From Lamellibrachia satsuma (taxonomy: Eukaryota > Annelida > Polychaeta > Sabellida > Siboglinidae), in assembly GCA_033239005.1 (NCBI GenBank), contig BSQZ01000100.1, forward strand, positions 1,230,001-1,294,000: DNA of 64,000 nt, given 5' to 3'. Both the position numbers and the translations under genes were made by a program. Positions 58,838 through 64,000 of this stretch are shown in pieces; the stretch's first letter is position 1, and every line of letters starts with the position of its first letter. The notes beneath the pieces are model-generated. The model was not told the DNA's origin and did no database searches. It was given only the letters and a program-made list of their open reading frames with translations.

Positions 58838-60798
58838 GTCGTCGTCACGTCTTCGTGATGGCCACACAATCATGTGTATGTGTATGAAATAGCTCTTTTA
58901 CCGCTTTAGTTATCCCAATGTAATGTGTCGTGGATGTAATCCTGGCAAGAATGTCACACAGTGCACGAGCTGTTTGCCGTATGTATAATCGTGGATGAGA
59001 AATGTTGACCCGGACACGAACTGGTTGTTTCGGGCGCCCACGCGGCGTAATGTGTTTTGGAAGTGATTCAACATCAACAGCACCCGCAAAAAAATGGCAC
59101 ACGCTGTCACTCAACGAGTTTGTGTGCGTAGATTACAAGACATGCCGCTGCCGGTGTCGCTTACACACTGTCATTGCCCCGTTCGAGGAGGCATAGACAA
59201 GGCGGATGTACCGGCTGTGTGGCAGAGTAGACGCTCACTAAACGAGACAATGCAATTAAGATTATCTCGCAGACGCGTGTCAGAGGTACCCAAAAATAGT
59301 GCAGTCACGCTATTGCTATATATAATTGTATGAATCAACCCGTTTCACCAGTGTCATCGAATGGTTGTTATTGACATCGAAAATCTACAAATTTACGAAT
59401 ATATAATGTTATTGTATCTAAGGTCAAGTAAAGAGACGTACATTTTAAAACATGATATTAAATCTTAGTGTTTTACCACATAAGAAATAAAAACAAATAC
59501 TTTCATCGCTATATCATCAAATGTACTAGGTGGCCCTGTGACCCAGGCATGTTGCGAGTTAGTGTTTCGTTCCATTTTCGTGCGAAAATTTGACAAATCG
59601 TGAGATTTTAGGATGTCGTGAAGTCGTGATATTTTTATAAAATAAAATAAATGAAATTAAATAAAATCGTGAGATCTACAACAATAAGTAACCTGGTGCG
59701 TGCGTGCGTGCGTGCGTGCGTGCGTGAGTGTGTGCGTGCTGTCGTGGGTGGGTGTATGTACGCGTAGGTGTGCAAACTTATAGATGGGTACATAAATGAA
59801 TATTTGTACAGTAAGTCTTTCATAGAATGTAAATAAATTGACATATTCAACGGACAAGCAGGAAGAGGCCAATCTCCAGCTGCGTATCCTCAAATGTTCC
59901 AGTGCCAGGATGTCCTTATTTAAATTAGTCGTGCATACATTACTGATGTGTAGTATGACACAACTGTGGTTACCGTGTCGCCAAACGTGAATTTACAACA
60001 GGTTGGACACCACTCTCGTAGTAGGTAATGTTTTTCCATCGTCGTTCCCTCGTTCACTAAGATGTAGGCGTATGACGTTGATATTGGATCCTAGTTGATG
60101 CTGCAGTCACTGATCTACCGGAGTTGTCATGTTTCGAAGGTCATATGAACAGGACTTTGCACAGTTAATCCCGCATATTGTCAAAACCCAGACAGTGACC
60201 TACTTTTGTTATGCTATTCATATCTGTCAACACTCGCAATCACGCCACATCATAGCATTTATCTAGTCGCTGAAAGGGTAAATACTCGCTGGGGTTCCCG
60301 GTCTATCTGTATGTTTTGTTCTGCCACAGCTATGGAAATAACATATGCAGACAGTTATTATAACATAGGCAATTTAAATGATTATATATCATTCATTTAA
60401 AGTTAAACATGTAACGTAGTAAAACAGTACACATTTATTCTACTGGTCCTAACTTTCCCGTTTGTTTGTCCCGCATTTATTCGGGCTCGGGCACGGTGGC
60501 GCCTATTGTTACCCAACACAAATGAGTCCCTCTTTATATGGAATGATATTGGGGCCAAAATTGCCTCTACAGTTAGTAGCCTTCTACAAAGTCATTGTGG
60601 ATGGCTGTTTTTTATCACATACAATGTGTGTGCGTGCGTGTGCGTGTGTGCGTGTGTGCGTGCGTGTGCGTGTGCGTGTGTGTGTCAATTTTATTTCCAT
60701 GGCCAGGTCCCTTCTAGTAGGCCACATGGGGACGGATCTCTGTTTCACTTCCAGGTTCACTCTCAAGAATAAAGTTTGAGGAAGGACTTGTCTTGTCA
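58838..60798. other. Upstream flank of FReD-4
   Basis: Partner of 39370-40394 plus about 660 bp unique to copy B (59550-60210). 60690-60770 is an inverse copy of the 56880-56970 block (AGTAGGCCACATGGGGACGG). Confidence 0.55.
59698..59730. repeat. (GTGC)n microsatellite
   Basis: About eight GTGC copies, in the copy B-specific segment. Confidence 0.9.
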
Positions 60799-60912
60799 AT
60801 TTGCACGTTCAGTGCGGACATTGAACGGCGAGCCGAGGAACTGCCGTAGTGCCTCCAGGTGATACGGCAGTTAGTCGGCTAGCCGTTCAATGTCGCCACT
60901 GAACGTGCAAAT
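60799..60912. repeat. Near-perfect 114-bp hairpin
   Basis: Two 54-bp arms, ATTTGCACGTTCAGTG with ACATTGAACGGC, AGCCGA and AACTGCCGTA, repeat inverted with only about nine mismatched positions and a loop of a few bases. It could be a miniature foldback element or the template of a small-RNA hairpin. No clear target duplication was seen. Confidence 0.75.
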
Positions 60913-62039
60913 GGAACCAACGAGTAATTTAAAATGCCATTAAAGTGTATTACTGTAAGAAAGCACATGAGCAATAGTTATGTCAGAGTGCAAGCCATTG
61001 ATAGATAACTAGTGGTATTTGCCATCATGGAAGAAAATTAATCCTGTAGATCAATTCAAAATTAGAAAGACAAGTTAGAATCACTTGACACATTATAAAT
61101 AAATGTTGTCGCAAACAAATTCAATTCATGAAGCCCTCTCATTGACCGATGGTTTTACTAGAATGTTTGAGTAATTATTACTACTTACTACACGAGTGCT
61201 ACAAGACACGCCATTTGGCAGCATGTGGTTTTATTTCAATGGTTTTCCAACTAAGACATACTTTACTTTTTGTGTCTTTTTTACTTTTCTTAAACAATAA
61301 CGCACTTATAATGTCATTATTATGCTAACGAGCTATTCGGACTATGTAATATACGTGCCTATTAGGAAATAAAGTCATGGCGGTTATTACAAATGAGAGC
61401 AATTTGCCACACTTGATAAAGAAGCAAAGACCTACTCATGTGGTGTTAAATACAATGGATTCCGGTGTGGGACACGTGCTGGATCAAGTTGCACCTACGT
61501 ACGCCTCAACAGCAAAGCACCGATGTGGAATGGCGTCAGTACTGGCGTTGACTATAGGGAAATAAGAATTCGACCAGTAAAAGTGTAAACTAACGTCGTG
61601 AAGGGGCTAATGTACAGCAAGACGTATACCATTATAAAGAAATGCACGATGATAGTGAATAACTCAGAACGATTCTCATTAAAGTTGTAATTAAAAACAC
61701 GATCGCAATTTTTAACATAGACGTTCATAATGAGTATTTGTTTTTTATTAATGCAAACAATTATAATTTCTGTGTTTTTGTAGTGCTAAGGAATTAATGT
61801 CCTGTTACTAGTATACGCACACATGCATACGTATACGTATACGTATACGTATACGCACACAAACATGCAATCATATATAAACATACGCACAAACACGCAC
61901 GCACATTCGTCAGACAATAATTAGTGTTACTTTAGTTTAATTATACCGTTTTACATAATTATTATTACATCATTAGTATATAATTATTACTATTACTACA
62001 CTATTCGTCCAAAATCTTTATTCGCAGTGGCAGCTGAGA
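60913..62039. other. No recognised gene
   Basis: AT-rich unique sequence. The 62-codon frame at 61377-61565 has no family motif. Confidence 0.5.
61828..61856. repeat. (GTATAC)n microsatellite
   Basis: Four to five copies of the self-complementary hexamer. Confidence 0.9.
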
Positions 62040-62255
62040 TCACAATGTATCAGGCGTATCAGGAGTGTTCACAATGTTGGCTGTTGTAATCTTATCATGA
62101 GTGTTCACAATGTTAGTTGTTGTAATCTTATCAGGAGTTTTCACGAAGTTGGTTGTTGTAATCTTATCAGGAGTGTTGACAATGGTGGTTGGTGTGATAT
62201 TATTATGAATGTTTGCAATGTCAGATAGTGTGATGTTATCGAGTGTTCGCAACGT
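62040..62255. repeat. 36-bp repeat, about 6 copies, inverted orientation
   Basis: Units TCAGGAGTGTTCACAATGTT followed by GGTTGTTGTAATCTTA-like sequence, the inverse complement of the 36-mer family at 9535-9660. Confidence 0.88.
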
Positions 62256-62324
62256 TTATGGTCAACACTGTGTCAATTGTGAATCGTATTAACACGCCTT
62301 ACGCGAAATGTTGTTGTTGACTGA

Positions 62325-62672
62325 CCGACCGACCGACCGACCGACCGAACGAAAGAACGACCGACCGACCCAACCGACCAACGACCGACCGACCGACCGA
62401 CCGACCGACCGACCGACCGACCGACCGACCGACCGACCGACCGACCGACCGACCGACCGACCGACCGACCGACCGACCGACCGACCGACCGACCGACCGA
62501 CCGACCGACCGACCGACCGACCGACCGACCGACCGACCGACCGACCGACCGACCGACCGACCGACCGACCGACCGACCGACCGACCGACCGACCGACCGA
62601 CCGACCGACCGACCGACCGACCGACCGACCGACCGACCGACCGACCGACCGACCGACCGACCGACCGACCGA
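62325..62672. repeat. (GACC)n tract, inverted partner of the 9-kb tract
   Basis: About 85 copies, imperfect at the left edge (AACGAAAGAACG, CCAACCGACC) and then pure. Confidence 0.97.
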
Positions 62673-62741
62673 CCGAACCAACGACTGAAAAAATAGAACG
62701 ACCGAACGACCGACCAAAATACCGAACGACCGACGACCGAC

Positions 62742-62828
62742 CCCGAACGAACGAACGAACGAACGAACGAACGAACGAACGAACGAACGAACGAACGAAC
62801 GAACGAACGAACGAACGAACGAACGAAA
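62742..62828. repeat. (GAAC)n tract
   Basis: About 21 copies of GAAC following a mixed GACC/GAAC transition at 62690-62742, as if derived from the adjacent tract. Confidence 0.95.
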
Positions 62829-63233
62829 GACGGAACGACCGTACGACCGAACGACCGACCGACTGAACGATGAGAGACGCGACATAGATAGAGATAGATA
62901 GAGACGGGACCTTGTAAACATAATTATAAAATATTACAATCAAGTGCGGATTTATGCGGAGGCGCTAATGTCGTGAAATTCCCCATTGCCGCTAACTTTT
63001 GACGAGCGCGCGTCTTAAATTTATTTAAGCATACTTATCATGTAGCGGTTGACAGTCACGATGTGCGTACCAATTTTTGGGCCAAATCCTGGTTCTTCAC
63101 ATCATAACGAATTTTTGCCAGTGCTATTAAATCGGTGTTATAAAGTTGGTCAAAAGTGACCAGTCCATTAACAGCGGTGCTACAACGTGATGTAGAGTGG
63201 ATATCGTTTATCATGTATCATCAAATTAACGCT

Positions 63234-63305
63234 GGAGATAAATACCACACCAACTACGGACATAAATATGACACCTACTACGGAGATAAATACCACACCA
63301 ACTAC
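63234..63305. repeat. 24-bp minisatellite, 3 copies
   Basis: Unit GGAGATAAATACCACACCAA plus CTAC; the middle copy is diverged. Confidence 0.88.
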
Positions 63306-63736
63306 TAAAATTGTTCAAACAATAATTCAAAGTTTATTAAGGTATTTACATACCGTACAACTGAATACGTTTGCTTTGACTGTCTGCTGGTTCGGATAAT
63401 TGTTTTATGTTGGACAAAAAGAAAAGGGCCCGTAAACTGCCAGGGTTTTCATCTACAGACGCGTTTCTTCCAGACGCCATTGTTCGTGGGTTTTGCATCA
63501 TTGGAAAATGACGGCATCTAGGTGAAGGCACACGGATTTTAAATTTGGTTGTAATGTCACTTAAGTGTTTACACAGTCAAAATGCATACAAAGTAGGTGT
63601 CTTATCATATGTTCATACATTGCTAGTATACAATATAGTGTATGTTTGTCAAACATTCATAGCTATAAATAAAACATTAAAAACACAACTAGATTGATAT
63701 GTAGATACAATAGAGAACACTACCATTGGTTCCTGA

Positions 63737-63778
63737 TGACATAGGCGCTATATAAGTTCATTACTATTATTATTATTC
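63737..63778 (+). repeat. L2-like LINE 3-prime tail fragment
   Basis: GACATAGGCGCTATATAAGT then TCATT and (ATT)n, matching the tail at 48.7 kb and 44.57 kb. Confidence 0.55.
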
Positions 63779-64000
63779 ATTCAAAATACATCATAATACT
63801 CAAAACAAGCAAAACGCATTGACCCGTCATTCTATGAAATCCTCAGCCACTCGGCGAAGTTTCTATCACAGTCGTTGTAAACTATAATAATACACCTCTA
63901 GTGACGGATGCATAGCTACCCGCGACATCGACTTCACTTCACTTCTTTCATCCAAACGACTTTTGTCACCGTGTTCACCCTCTACGTCCCTGTTTGTTTA

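Larger units (their letters stand above)
62829..64000. other. No recognised gene
   Basis: Apart from the 24-bp minisatellite and the L2-like tail, nothing recognised. Confidence 0.5.

Overview
The window is metazoan nuclear DNA: intron-bearing genes for secreted fibrinogen-domain proteins sit among non-LTR retrotransposons of CR1-like and L2-like type, a hAT DNA transposon, a tRNA-derived SINE, and a very high load of micro-, mini- and satellite DNA. Repeat style and an expanded fibrinogen-related family suggest a marine invertebrate, probably a mollusc; this is inference. No prokaryotic, organellar or rRNA sequence was seen.

Coding content: a cluster of fibrinogen-related (FReD) genes, all on the minus strand. 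I reconstructed four gene models from splice sites and matching intron phases: FReD-1 (13617-25813, 4 exons, 310 aa, intact), FReD-2 (29284-33987, 4 exons, an in-frame stop 26 codons before the usual end), FReD-3 (34510-39369, four exons, clearly a pseudogene) and FReD-4 (52898-58837, 4 exons, 315 aa, intact). Two further broken fragments are an orphan FReD exon at 7777-8260 (minus) and an inverted single exon at 44993-45209 (plus). The intact proteins share a signal peptide, an N-terminal motif C-[TK]-Y-[SR]-F-[VA]-V-Q-S-x-x-C, a short coil or linker, a small exon starting with Cys-Pro and ending in an N-glycosylation sequon, then the FReD. No immunoglobulin domain was seen, unlike classical snail FREPs.

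Layout: 1-7.7 kb, minisatellites, including a 27-bp satellite (3.24-5.57 kb) grading into a 118-bp higher-order array (5.7-6.3 kb). 7.8-13.4 kb, orphan FReD exon, (TA)n, a 460-bp GGTC tract, a SINE with target-site duplications, and CR1 remnants with a nested repeat (R1). 13.6-25.8 kb, FReD-1, whose introns hold a 4.8-kb 73-bp satellite and a 2.56-kb hAT element with a perfect 8-bp target duplication. 26-29 kb, non-coding. 29.3-34.0 kb, FReD-2, with a 0.67-kb 18-bp satellite in an intron. 34.5-43.1 kb and 52.9-60.6 kb are two copies of one segment (offset about 18 kb) carrying FReD-3 (dead) and FReD-4 (intact). Between them (43.3-52.3 kb) lie several LINEs and the inverted FReD exon. 60.8-64 kb holds a near-perfect 114-bp hairpin and a mirror-image partner of the 9-kb GGTC/36-mer composite.

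The biology is that of a small, rapidly evolving lectin-like gene cluster in which tandem duplication, pseudogenisation, intron change and repeat insertion can all be read directly. The predicted products would be secreted glycoproteins, plausibly recognition or innate-immune lectins by analogy with other invertebrate FReD proteins; no binding specificity can be read from the sequence.
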